Shown here: positions 17,921 through 26,769 of the stretch, in pieces
Layout: each line of letters opens with the position of its first letter
How positions within the stretch are numbered: the stretch's first letter is position 1
NCBI GenBank assembly: GCA_016841045.1
Contig: JAENZX010000008.1
Coordinates: 62,001-126,000 of the forward strand
From: Thermincola carboxydiphila
Lineage (GTDB): Bacteria > Bacillota > Thermincolia > Thermincolales > UBA2595
DNA length: 64,000 nt
Direction of reading: 5' to 3'
The notes under the pieces: generated by a model
What the model was told of the DNA's origin: nothing
Database searches by the model: none
The model's input: only the letters and a program-made list of their open reading frames with translations
Position numbers and translations under genes: made by a program

Positions 17921-18776
17921 CAGTATATTTCACCCAAAGGTTCATATCTTCGTAACTGGTACAAATGTTACAGTTATTAATGAGTCTTCCGCGGTATTGG
18001 TATCCCATTTTCCGGAAGACTTTTCCTATTCCGGCGGACTTTGCTCTTGCAAGGGTATAAAAGCAGTTAATATTCCGCGACTGAACATCAGCTTCCAGCG
18101 CGGTAACCAGAAAGTACATGAGCCCTTTCCCCCTGTGATCGGGCAGAGTCGCACAGTCAGTAATTTCGGCATTACCAAGTTCAAAGTCCATATCTGCCGA
18201 TGCGGCGCTCACCACTTCCCCTTGGTGTTCCACCAGGTAAAACACTGATTTGGTGTTTATAGCCTGTAAAAGATATCCTGGCTTGGAAACAGGCACCGGG
18301 TAAGTTTCAAAAACCCGGGCGAATAAATTTGATAATGCATTGACATCGTGAGTAGAAGCTTTCCTAAGGCTATAGCTCTTAGGCGGAACTGAGTATAAGT
18401 TCTCTTCCTGAGTTAGCTTAAGAACTTCGAAAAGAATTTTTTGCTCTTCCCTGTAATTAAAAGAAAACCTTCGGTCTTCTGTAAGGAAGTACGACATAAA
18501 ATAACCCGTCTGCCCCTGCAGGTAACCTTCGGCTGCACCTTCCAAAACAAAACCACGTGACAAAAATTCAATCCATTCATTACTTGAACATACAAGCCAT
18601 ATCTTACTGCAGTCTTGCTTCTCAGTCGTCAAGAGTAAATGCTCTGTTAATTTATCATAGTCTCTGGCGCGAAAACTTATCAGCCGAACACGTTTGTTTG
18701 GTATGTCGGTGTATAGTACGGCTTTGAAGCCAGGCTGTTCAATTGTTTCAAGTCGAGTTTCTAAAACTGTTGTCAA
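17901..18776 (-). CDS. ablB: Putative beta-lysine N6-acetyltransferase
   Basis: 291 residues from TTG 18776, which has GAGGAG 7 nt upstream; a GTG at 18791 overlapping the ablA stop would have that site inside the coding sequence. The C-terminal half is a GNAT domain with DCATLPDHRGKGLMYFL as the acetyl-CoA binding segment. In the known Abl pathway, AblB acetylates beta-lysine, the product of AblA, to N6-acetyl-beta-lysine, a compatible solute in methanogens and some bacteria. The adjacent ablA makes this assignment firm by context. Confidence 0.88.
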   Translation of the reverse strand: MTTVLETRLETIEQPGFKAVLYTDIPNKRVRLISFRARDYDKLTEHLLLTTEKQDCSKIWLVCSSNEWIEFLSRGFVLEGAAEGYLQGQTGYFMSYFLTEDRRFSFNYREEQKILFEVLKLTQEENLYSVPPKSYSLRKASTHDVNALSNLFARVFETYPVPVSKPGYLLQAINTKSVFYLVEHQGEVVSAASADMDFELGNAEITDCATLPDHRGKGLMYFLVTALEADVQSRNINCFYTLARAKSAGIGKVFRKMGYQYRGRLINNCNICTSYEDMNLWVKYTEKAVLD

Positions 18777-18787
18777 GGTTTGTCTCC

Positions 18788-20044
18788 TCACTGCATAAAT
18801 TTTTCACGCCTTTTTAAACGTAAGTTTCCTTTTGGGATGAGACTTAACCTACGGTTAGCGAAAAGTTTTTCTAATCCAACATGGGGCTCATCATCTTCAC
18901 AATAGTCACAGTTATGACACTCCGTCTCTGCAGAGGCTGGTTCGGTATAAGAGGCGATTACTCCTTCGTAATTTCGCAGGATAACTTTTTCTCTTGATTG
19001 AGAGACCAGGTACTGGGGAAAGACAGGAATCTTGCCGCCGCCACCTGGAGCATCAATAACATAAGTAGGTACAGCCAATCCTGAGGTATGACCCCTCAGG
19101 CGTTCAATTATTTCAATTCCTGCAGAAACCGTTGTTCTAAAATGCTCAAGGCCCTCCGATAAATCACACTGGTAAAGGTAGTAGGGTCTTACACGCATTT
19201 TCAAAAGAAGGTGGTTAAGTTTTTTTATTATATGTGGACAATCGTTGACACCTTTTAGAAGGACTGTTTGATTTCCCAAAGGAACTCCGGCATCGGCCAA
19301 TTTTGTGCATGCATTAATTGATTCCACTGTAACTTCTTTTGGGTGGTTAAAATGAGTATTAAGGAATATAGGGTGATATTTTCTTATTAGCCCACATAAT
19401 TCTTCAGTAATCCTTTGGGGTAACACTACGGGTGTTCTCGTGCCAATACGAATTATTTCAACATGAGGAATTTTACGAAGCATATGTAAAATATATTCCA
19501 GCTTGTCCTCATTAATTAGAAGACTATCCCCACCGGAAAGAATTACATCTCTGACAGCAGGAGTCTTTCTTATATATTCAAGGGATTTTTCAATGTTTTC
19601 ATCAGGCATGGATTTATCTGTTGAGCCTGCAATTCTCCTTCTGGTACAATGCCGACAGTACATGGAACACTGGTCTGTCACCAGGAAAAGCACCCTGTCA
19701 GGATACCGGTGAGTAAGGCCTGGGACAGGAGAGTCGCTATCTTCAGCTAATGGATCAGGCAGGTCGCAGTTACTAGTTTCCAACTCCCAAATTACCGGGA
19801 CAGCTTGCTTTCTTACAGGACAGTTGGGGTCATCCGGGTCCATTAAGGAGGCATAGTAAGGAGTAATAGCTATTCTCAGTGTTTTTAGGCAATTTTTTAT
19901 TCCTTCTTCTTCATCGGGTGTGAGCCTAATTACCTTTTGAAGTTCCTCGAGAGTCGTTATCCTGTTGGCAACCTGCCATTTCCAGTTATTCCATTCTTCA
20001 GGCTTAACATTTTTCCATAGTTCAGTTTGTTGATATTGTTCCAA
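18788..20044 (-). CDS. ablA: Lysine 2,3-aminomutase
   Basis: 418 residues from TTG 20044, preceded by AGGGGG; the upstream GTG 20068 has no good site. The radical SAM cluster motif is CSMYCRHC, and the PLP-binding segment DAPGGGGKIPV and C-terminal Cys-rich HNCDYCEDD zinc-type motif match KamA/AblA. It interconverts L-lysine and L-beta-lysine using SAM, PLP and a 4Fe-4S cluster. Pairing with an acetyltransferase 11 nt downstream indicates osmolyte synthesis rather than lysine fermentation. Confidence 0.93.
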   Translation of the reverse strand: MEQYQQTELWKNVKPEEWNNWKWQVANRITTLEELQKVIRLTPDEEEGIKNCLKTLRIAITPYYASLMDPDDPNCPVRKQAVPVIWELETSNCDLPDPLAEDSDSPVPGLTHRYPDRVLFLVTDQCSMYCRHCTRRRIAGSTDKSMPDENIEKSLEYIRKTPAVRDVILSGGDSLLINEDKLEYILHMLRKIPHVEIIRIGTRTPVVLPQRITEELCGLIRKYHPIFLNTHFNHPKEVTVESINACTKLADAGVPLGNQTVLLKGVNDCPHIIKKLNHLLLKMRVRPYYLYQCDLSEGLEHFRTTVSAGIEIIERLRGHTSGLAVPTYVIDAPGGGGKIPVFPQYLVSQSREKVILRNYEGVIASYTEPASAETECHNCDYCEDDEPHVGLEKLFANRRLSLIPKGNLRLKRREKFMQ

Positions 20045-20139
20045 GTTAATCCCCCTGAGATCTGACACTCTTTTATTTAGTAGTAAAATTTTAAAGATAG
20101 TATATTTTTTGCAGTTAGGCAGGATATATACAGGGAAAC

Positions 20140-21492
20140 CTAAAATGGAAGTGTATTTTTTAGGTGACTGAAGCCCGATAAATATAAACAGTAAGCTAAA
20201 GGGAAATCGTACATTTGGGATCGCCAGTCTGGATATTCACCTAAAGCTGCTCTGGGCATTAGTCCAGGATTGCCATTCGCTTCAATTAACCAAGGTTTGC
20301 CAAAATTATCAACAACAATATCGATTCCCAGCTTACCAAGTGGACCAAACTTTTCATCAAGAGCATATGCGGCTTTAATAGATATTTCGGTCAGTAAGCT
20401 TAAAAAGTGTTTATTTGAATAGGGTAATTTATCTTGAATACCATTTAACAGGTCTCTTAAGAATATTATTTTTGCTCCTGCAGAGGTATTAGTAAGAAAT
20501 CCGGTGGGATCTGAGGTCTTGGCAAAAATCGCGGGAACTGACCACTGACCACTTCCGTTTTTAACCGCCATTGCTCTTAAGCCAAAGGCCTGTTTATTAT
20601 ATTCCATCCTTAAAATTTCAGCTTGAATGATATATGTTTTTTTCCCTTTGCCAACGCATTTCAATACATCAAATATGTCGCAGGATTGTTTGATTATATG
20701 GGTTTTTGGACCTTGTTCACCCATGTATCTGCAAACCAGATTATTATCTTGTTTCTTTAGTTGAATAATTCCTTTTCCCTTCATTCCGTTTACAGGCTTC
20801 ATGAAAAGGCCGGGATGTTTTCTTAGCATATATTCAAAATCAGATATGCTGCCAAAAAGCCTTGTTTCCGGAACATGATTTTGAAGAAAATTATCCTTAT
20901 GTAGTGTTCTGGAAAAGTTAATTTTATTAATTAGGGTTTTTTTATTAAATATTCTGTTTTGCCCAATAATTTTTTCAAGTTCTGAGTGGGATTTTCTGTT
21001 GTTGGGGTAAATTCTATCCATTACTACATCTGGGAAAGGAAATTCTGTTTCCTGCCAAGCGTTTTGCCTAAAATTATAATAAAATCCTTTAATCGTTCTC
21101 AAAGTAGAATCTATCGACTTAGGGCCGAAGACATACAAGAAACCAATGTTTTTCATTTTCACGGCATAGGGTATGTAACGGTTCAAATCTTTTTTTGCAA
21201 TAACATGAGAAAATGTTAATATTCCTATCAGTGGTCCTAAGCGAAATTTGTTACTGCCTTCAGATTTGATGCCTATTTTTGAATTTGTCAGCAACCTCAA
21301 ATGATTTAATATGTCATTGGTAAGACCAATACTTTTATCGCAGCTGGTAATTACTTTTGCCTGAGCAGATAAAGAACCGTGTTTTATCTCTACCATCTGA
21401 CCTTCTGTTAAGCCATGTTGTGAGGCAGCTTCATAAGGAATTGACCAAAGTTTGTCTCCTGGGATTTTATTTATTAATAAGCTTTCCTGCAT
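20140..21492 (-). CDS. YheC/YheD family ATP-grasp protein (spore coat-associated)
   Basis: 450 residues. An N-terminal region (GPLIGILTF, RYIPYAVKMKNIGFLYVFGP) precedes an ATP-grasp domain with KPVNGMKGKGIIQL and the metal-binding end WLIEANGNPGL. This is the pattern of YheC/YheD endospore coat-associated proteins. The ligase substrate is unknown. It is followed 30 nt further upstream on the same strand by a second ATP-grasp gene, likely the same operon. Confidence 0.85.
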   Translation of the reverse strand: MQESLLINKIPGDKLWSIPYEAASQHGLTEGQMVEIKHGSLSAQAKVITSCDKSIGLTNDILNHLRLLTNSKIGIKSEGSNKFRLGPLIGILTFSHVIAKKDLNRYIPYAVKMKNIGFLYVFGPKSIDSTLRTIKGFYYNFRQNAWQETEFPFPDVVMDRIYPNNRKSHSELEKIIGQNRIFNKKTLINKINFSRTLHKDNFLQNHVPETRLFGSISDFEYMLRKHPGLFMKPVNGMKGKGIIQLKKQDNNLVCRYMGEQGPKTHIIKQSCDIFDVLKCVGKGKKTYIIQAEILRMEYNKQAFGLRAMAVKNGSGQWSVPAIFAKTSDPTGFLTNTSAGAKIIFLRDLLNGIQDKLPYSNKHFLSLLTEISIKAAYALDEKFGPLGKLGIDIVVDNFGKPWLIEANGNPGLMPRAALGEYPDWRSQMYDFPLAYCLYLSGFSHLKNTLPF

Positions 21493-21522
21493 ATTGACCT
21501 TAACCCCTTTCTTTCAAGAGTT

Positions 21523-22722
21523 CTAAGTTATACCATGCTGAGCAAGCAAGCGCTCCTTGTTAAGAATATCTTTCCTGGAAGAACCAACTAACACACCTGA
21601 AAAAAAGGGAGAATAGATTGAATAGGGACTTGATGAGGAATTGTAAATGGATAAAGGAATAAGGTATTTGCTTTCAATAAATTCCGTGCAGACCGACATG
21701 AATACTTTCCACTCTATGCTTGTTTTCCAGGTGCGGTACAACAAAACGGCAGCATCATTGCTTCGCATAATACCGTCTTTTAGAAGCTGTGCAGGTGTAG
21801 AGCCGTTTAATCGGAAGTTGAGGTCAAGGGCGAAAACCCGATTATCTTTGGAAATTGCAATATCAAACCCAGCTATGCCGAAAAATCCTAAGCTGCAAGC
21901 ACATTCCATAATCGAACGACCCAATTCCATGACAAGTTTTGGGGGCTCATAATTTTTATAAATCCAGTTACCCAGATAATTCCCTGAAGGGGTACATATC
22001 TGTTCGGATGTGCCAAGGTAGATGGTTTGACCATGAACAGTTTTAGCAAACTGGATATTATAGATGGTATTTATTTGAATAAACTCTTCCATTACAACTA
22101 ATTTACATGTGCGAAAATATTCGCATGCATAACTAATCTCTTTTTTACTACTGCAAATGATTACATCATATCCCCCGCCGGTAGACTGTCTGGTTGCAGC
22201 TTTAACTACCAGAGGAAATTCCATTAGATAGGCAGCTTTTTTTATCTCACTTGAGTTGACTGTTACTCTATGTGGAATATGGCTTAAGGGTACAAATTTA
22301 GCCAGATTGGCTTTGTCATTCAAGAATCCTAAAACTTCAGGGTCAATCCAGTATCCCTCATAATTCATTTCATTTGGTGGATGAACATGATTAAAAACTA
22401 ATTTTTTATTTTGTATTCTCATTAAGTCCAGTAGATCTTTATATTCTTTTTCTGTACGGTATATATGTGGGAAAGGGGCCACCTGAAGATTAGCTTTCTC
22501 CAGCAGAGATATTACCTCTTCAGTAATTACGGAATCACTGCAAATCACAGGTAAATTACCAGTGACCGGGAGAGGTGAACCTGTCAGAAGATCCTGTTTT
22601 ATTGGATCTTTAGGCAACCACCCATAATTTGAAAATGGAGGTCTGGGATTTAATATTAGATCCTGGCCAAAAATATCATCTAACGTGATTATAGGTAATA
22701 TTTTTGTTTTGTCCTTCACCAT
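21523..22722 (-). CDS. ATP-grasp ligase-like protein
   Basis: 399 residues from ATG 22722, with AAAGGAAA upstream; the longer frame to 22785 lacks a site. The segment VVKAATRQSTGGGYDVIIC is the ATP-grasp small-loop region, and IAGFDIAIS...ALDLNFRLNGSTP supplies the metal ligands (Asp, Asn). Ligase specificity is unknown. Its coupling to the YheC/YheD-like gene suggests joint action, perhaps in a peptide-like spore-coat modification, which is inference. Confidence 0.75.
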   Translation of the reverse strand: MVKDKTKILPIITLDDIFGQDLILNPRPPFSNYGWLPKDPIKQDLLTGSPLPVTGNLPVICSDSVITEEVISLLEKANLQVAPFPHIYRTEKEYKDLLDLMRIQNKKLVFNHVHPPNEMNYEGYWIDPEVLGFLNDKANLAKFVPLSHIPHRVTVNSSEIKKAAYLMEFPLVVKAATRQSTGGGYDVIICSSKKEISYACEYFRTCKLVVMEEFIQINTIYNIQFAKTVHGQTIYLGTSEQICTPSGNYLGNWIYKNYEPPKLVMELGRSIMECACSLGFFGIAGFDIAISKDNRVFALDLNFRLNGSTPAQLLKDGIMRSNDAAVLLYRTWKTSIEWKVFMSVCTEFIESKYLIPLSIYNSSSSPYSIYSPFFSGVLVGSSRKDILNKERLLAQHGIT

Positions 22723-22883
22723 AAAGTTTCCTTTCTCATTTGTTTCACTTTGAAATGATAAAAGTAAGAGTTGGCAGTTCGCCAACTCTTAAATAATGCT
22801 TGCCAAAGCTCGTGATTGATGGCAATTTATAGTATGTAGATCGTCTGAAGAGGGTGACATTAAACTAGCTGCTCTTCAGAAAA

Positions 22884-22914
22884 AAAGAAACTCAGGCTTA
22901 GCCTGAGTTTCTTT
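22884..22914 (-). terminator. Terminator of the first radical SAM gene
   Basis: 14-bp perfect stem AAAGAAACTCAGGC / GCCTGAGTTTCTTT with a 3-nt loop and an A-run that reads as a T-run on the minus strand. It overlaps the stop codon by 2 nt. Confidence 0.85.
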
Positions 22915-23788
22915 ATAGTCCTCTGAGGTTTTCACTTTTGAAGATATGTTCTGGGGCAGCCAGAGCCTTGTCAATAAGTGACAGTAATCTTTCTTTATCC
23001 TGCGGGAGGGTGCCGCCCAAAGGTACATAATTAGAAGCATGATTGGCTCTAAAGATACAATTAGTAAGCTGTAAATTCTCCAGAAGGAGTTTTGTCTCTG
23101 TCAGTACTTCCCGGGGATTTAGCAGGGTGAATTTACCCGATTTCCACTGATCATATAATTCCATTCCTTCTTGCAGGAGAAGCGTTAATAGTCCCAGGTA
23201 TTCAGGATCAATCTCGTTAAGTACTCTGGCGGTGTCAACTGCATGCTGCCGGAAATTCTCTGCCCCTCCTAATCCTGAAATTATCGTAATAGATAAGGGA
23301 ATGCCCGCTCTTTTTATTCTTTGTCCCGCTTTGATCATTTCCTCAGAGGATGTATTTTTTTTGACAAAAGTAAGAATTTCATTATTTCCTGATTCAAGGC
23401 CAAAATAAATCATCCCCAAACCAGCCTCTTTTAATTGTTCTAACTCATTATCAGTTTTACGATTAGTGTCTTTAGCTGAACCATACAGACTGATTTGTTT
23501 ACATTCAGGAAACAACTTCTTAATCGTATTTAGTATCACCAATAAATCGCGAGTGGGAATAACAAGCGCGTCACCGTCAGCCAGGAAGACTTTCTCAACA
23601 TAACGGTATTTAGTTCGTGCTTCCTCTAATTCCCTTATTATTTCATCCAGCTTTTTTATTCGAAAGGTTTTATTTTTGTAAGCTATGCAAAATGTACATT
23701 TATTATGAGAGCAGCCTATAGTAATTTGAACAATTAAGCTATAAGACTCACTTGGGGGTCGAAAAAGTGGACCTTCGTATTGTGGCAT
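22913..23788 (-). CDS. Radical SAM protein, paralogue 1
   Basis: 291 residues. The cluster-binding motif is CSHNKCTFC near residue 26, with ADGDALV and GLESGNNEIL as further SAM-barrel motifs of Elp3/MiaB-like radical SAM proteins. The reaction is unknown. The last 94 codons are identical at DNA level (280 bp, 22927-23206) to the paralogue at 24525-25400, whereas the remainder is clearly diverged. The unit includes a related upstream region. Confidence 0.85.
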   Translation of the reverse strand: MPQYEGPLFRPPSESYSLIVQITIGCSHNKCTFCIAYKNKTFRIKKLDEIIRELEEARTKYRYVEKVFLADGDALVIPTRDLLVILNTIKKLFPECKQISLYGSAKDTNRKTDNELEQLKEAGLGMIYFGLESGNNEILTFVKKNTSSEEMIKAGQRIKRAGIPLSITIISGLGGAENFRQHAVDTARVLNEIDPEYLGLLTLLLQEGMELYDQWKSGKFTLLNPREVLTETKLLLENLQLTNCIFRANHASNYVPLGGTLPQDKERLLSLIDKALAAPEHIFKSENLRGL

Positions 23789-24054
23789 ATGTCTGACAAG
23801 CCTCCATTATTAAATTAAAATATTGAAAATTGCCAATGATTTTGCTATCAGATTACCAGAAGGTGTAGTAAAAGTCAATAATAGCCAGTACAGTTTGTTT
23901 AACGGGGTGATGAGTTTGTACACGTTGAAAAATATTGAGTCTTGTATGGTGAGCGGAAAAGATTTACAATAAAAGACAGGAGGTACTGGTTCCGGTGGTC
24001 TGAGAATAGTTAAGATTAATTTCAAGCAATAACTAGATTTCGGAGGTGCTTTAT

Positions 24055-24441
24055 ATGGCTATATTAACGGCTGAAATGAAAGAATTTATCAAGGAAATAA
24101 AATTGGGAGTTGCTGCTACTGTTGACGGGAATGGAATGCCCAACGCATCTTTTAAAGGTTCAATTCAGGTTCTGGATGATGAACATTTGATTTTTGCAGA
24201 CATTTTTTCAGCCAAAACAAGAAGGAACTTACAAGAAAATAACAAAATATGTATTCTCGTAGGAGATCACAAGAAAATGGTTGGATATCAATTTAAAGGG
24301 GAAGCTGAACTCCTGGATCAGGGTGAACTCTACGATAAGGTGTGTGCTGCAATAGCAGGCATGAAAATGAACTTTCCTAAACCAACATATGTTGTAAAGA
24401 TAAAAATTACCGAAGTTTACCCTGCCCCTGCGGCTAGATAA
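24055..24441 (+). CDS. Pyridoxamine 5'-phosphate oxidase-like flavin-binding protein
   Basis: 128 residues from ATG 24055 (GGAGG at 24042-24046; the GTG at 24046 overlaps that site). The split-barrel pattern KLGVAATVDGNGMPNASFKG and the later EHLIFADIFSAKTRRNLQEN matches the PNPOx-like FMN-binding family. Substrate unknown. It sits on the opposite strand between the two radical SAM paralogues and shares a bidirectional terminator with the second. Confidence 0.85.
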   Translation: MAILTAEMKEFIKEIKLGVAATVDGNGMPNASFKGSIQVLDDEHLIFADIFSAKTRRNLQENNKICILVGDHKKMVGYQFKGEAELLDQGELYDKVCAAIAGMKMNFPKPTYVVKIKITEVYPAPAAR

Positions 24442-24494
24442 TGTTGTTATCTTAGTAATTAGAATTAAAGAATATTTACAACTTTGAAAGTATT

Positions 24495-24525
24495 TAAGGA
24501 AGCTGTTACAGCTTCCTTAAATTTT
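24495..24525. terminator. Bidirectional terminator between PNPOx-like gene and radical SAM paralogue 2
   Basis: 11-bp perfect stem TAAGGAAGCTG / CAGCTTCCTTA with a 3-nt loop and T-rich tail. Confidence 0.8.
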
Positions 24526-25400
24526 TATAATAATCTTTGGTTTTCACTTTTGAAGATATGTTCTGGGGCAGCCAGAGCCTTGTCAATAAGTGACAGTAAT
24601 CTTTCTTTATCCTGCGGGAGGGTGCCGCCCAAAGGTACATAATTAGAAGCATGATTGGCTCTAAAGATACAATTAGTAAGCTGTAAATTCTCCAGAAGGA
24701 GTTTTGTCTCTGTCAGTACTTCCCGGGGATTTAGCAGGGTGAATTTACCCGATTTCCACTGATCATATAATTCCATTCCTTCTTGCAGGAGAAGCGTTAA
24801 TAGTCCCAGGTATTCAGGGTCCATCACATTTAGTACTTTAGCGGTGTCAAGGGCGTGCTGCCTGAGCTTTTCAGGTCCTCCCAGCCCTGAGATTATCGTA
24901 ATAGACAGGGGTATACCTGCCTTCTTAACTTTTTGTCCTGCTTTAATCATATCCTGAACAGATACGTTTTTCTTAACAGCAGCAAGAATCTCTTCATTTC
25001 CTGATTCGAGGCCGCAATAAATAATTCCCAAACCAGCTTCTTTTAATTGAATTAATTCCTCTTCTGTTTTACGATTGATATCTTTGGCTGAACCATAAAC
25101 ACCAACTCTCTTACATTCCGGAAAAAGAGACTTTATAGTCTGCAATATCACCAATAAATCCCTGGTAGGGACAATGAGTGCATCACCGTCAGCTAAAAAA
25201 AACTTTTCCACATGACTGTAATGAGTTCTTGCTTCCTGTAATTCTTTTATTACTTCATCTAATTTTTTTATTCGGAAAGGTTTATCCCTGTACAGAGCGC
25301 AGAACGTACATTTGTTGTGAGAGCAGCCCATTGTGATTTGAATAATCAGACTATAAGCTTCGCTAGGGGGACGATAAACTGCGCCCTCATATTTTGGCAT
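24525..25400 (-). CDS. Radical SAM protein, paralogue 2
   Basis: 291 residues with the same CSHNKCTFC motif and length as paralogue 1. AAGGAGG precedes the ATG. The N-terminal two thirds differ by roughly a quarter of residues; the C-terminal 94 residues are identical because of a 280-bp identical DNA block (24539-24818). Upstream regions (about 25488-25537 and 23845-23895) are also recognisably related, so the whole transcription unit was duplicated. Confidence 0.85.
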   Translation of the reverse strand: MPKYEGAVYRPPSEAYSLIIQITMGCSHNKCTFCALYRDKPFRIKKLDEVIKELQEARTHYSHVEKFFLADGDALIVPTRDLLVILQTIKSLFPECKRVGVYGSAKDINRKTEEELIQLKEAGLGIIYCGLESGNEEILAAVKKNVSVQDMIKAGQKVKKAGIPLSITIISGLGGPEKLRQHALDTAKVLNVMDPEYLGLLTLLLQEGMELYDQWKSGKFTLLNPREVLTETKLLLENLQLTNCIFRANHASNYVPLGGTLPQDKERLLSLIDKALAAPEHIFKSENQRLL

Positions 25401-25606
25401 ATCTGCATACCTCCTTATAACTTATTTTTTCCTGCTAACCGTGTTAAATGTTAGGTTCAATGTTAGAATGTAACTATAAGATTAAATATCGCTATCAGAT
25501 TATCAGAAGGTTTCCCAAAAGTCAATATTAGCCAAGCTTTGTTGGACAGTAAGATAAATTACGTGATATAGTTTAGTTTAACAGTACGATTTCTGGAGGA
25601 ACATCA

Positions 25607-26545
25607 ATGCCTTTTAATTCAAAGATATTCCAGTTAACTATTCCTACTCCCTTTCCGGTTGGAAGTGTCAATATTTATGCCGTTAGAGGACCTAAAGGCT
25701 ATTATCTTATTGATGCGGGGGTTATTACTGATGAGGCCAGAAAGCTTATAAGTGAGTGGCTGCCAGGCCCCTTAAGCGGTATCCTGCTTACACATGGGCA
25801 CCCGGACCACTTGGGTCTAGCCGGGGAACTGTCAAAATCAAACAACTGTCCTATCTATATGAATTCTGATGAACATCGCCGATCCCAAAATCCCTCTTTC
25901 AGGCAGCGGGTCATGGCTGTGTTAATGCAAAAAGGCGGAGTACCGATTGCCCTTGTTTCCCAAGTGATAGAAAGTCATCAAAACTCGGTACAGAATTTTT
26001 TCAGTGAGTTCGAGGTGAAGAAAATCCTGCCCGGACAGCAATTTACTACCGATTTAGGGCTTTTAGAAGCAATATATACTCCGGGACATTCCATAGGACA
26101 TTGTTGTTTTTATATATCTGAAAGCAGAATTCTTTTTTCAGGTGATCATATTTTAACATCGATTTCTCCCAACCCTTTATTAGACCTGACAATGGACGGT
26201 AGCAGGCGGCTCGCCTATGTGGAATACTTAAATAGTGTTAATAAGATTGCTTCACTTTCTATTGAGCGGGTTTATCCAGGGCATGGACCAGCTATTGATA
26301 ATCTGGAAAGGGTATTAAGCAAGTTCTACACATTTCATGCGAAGAGAGAAAAGGGAGTTTTAGCGGCCCTTTCAGACCAGATGAAGACTCCTTTTGAAGT
26401 GGCTAAGAAAATTTATCCGGGTGTTAAGGATTTAGATATATTTTTAGCCCTGTCCAGAGTCTGGGGACACTTGGATTTATTAGAGAAACAAGGTAAGGTT
26501 CTTTGCCTGGAAAAGGACAATCTTGTTTACTACTGTCAACCTTAG
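25607..26545 (+). CDS. MBL-fold metallo-hydrolase
   Basis: 312 residues. The metal-binding motif LLTHGHPDHLGL (HxHxDH) is followed by further His/Asp ligands in TPGHSIGHC, SGDHIL and YPGHGPAI, giving a complete dinuclear zinc site of the beta-lactamase fold. The C-terminal 70 residues form a winged-helix-like extension (GHLDLLEKQGKVL), as in LACTB2/RNase-like members. Substrate unknown. TGGAGG precedes ATG. Confidence 0.88.
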   Translation: MPFNSKIFQLTIPTPFPVGSVNIYAVRGPKGYYLIDAGVITDEARKLISEWLPGPLSGILLTHGHPDHLGLAGELSKSNNCPIYMNSDEHRRSQNPSFRQRVMAVLMQKGGVPIALVSQVIESHQNSVQNFFSEFEVKKILPGQQFTTDLGLLEAIYTPGHSIGHCCFYISESRILFSGDHILTSISPNPLLDLTMDGSRRLAYVEYLNSVNKIASLSIERVYPGHGPAIDNLERVLSKFYTFHAKREKGVLAALSDQMKTPFEVAKKIYPGVKDLDIFLALSRVWGHLDLLEKQGKVLCLEKDNLVYYCQP

Positions 26546-26601
26546 TTAATAACTTGATTGATTTGTTTAAAAATAGAATATGGCGAAAAAATACCGGCAA
26601 C

Positions 26602-26645
26602 TAAACCAGTGGGCTTAATGAAAAGCCCACTGGTTTAAAATTTAA
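26602..26645 (+). terminator. Terminator after the MBL hydrolase
   Basis: 15-bp perfect stem TAAACCAGTGGGCTT and complement with a 6-nt loop. Confidence 0.7.
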
Positions 26646-26769
26646 TTATTTTGTCTTTGTTTTAGAGGAATATCGACTTTTTTTGCTGAAACGATTATAA
26701 TAATAGTAAAAAATACCATATTTCATTTTTATAATACGAGTTTTAGCCCGATTTTTTGGGGGGTCTTGA

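Noticed and set aside
21647-21952. 101-residue plus-strand ORF opposite the ATP-grasp gene.
   Set aside because: No ribosome-binding site and fully inside a conserved minus-strand coding region; a shadow frame.
24487-24509. A 23-nt stretch resembling 16396-16418 (AAAGTATTTAAGGAA then CTGT), hinting at a dispersed repeat.
   Set aside because: The likeness ends where the two hairpins differ and is AT-rich and short; two copies are not enough to claim a repeat family.
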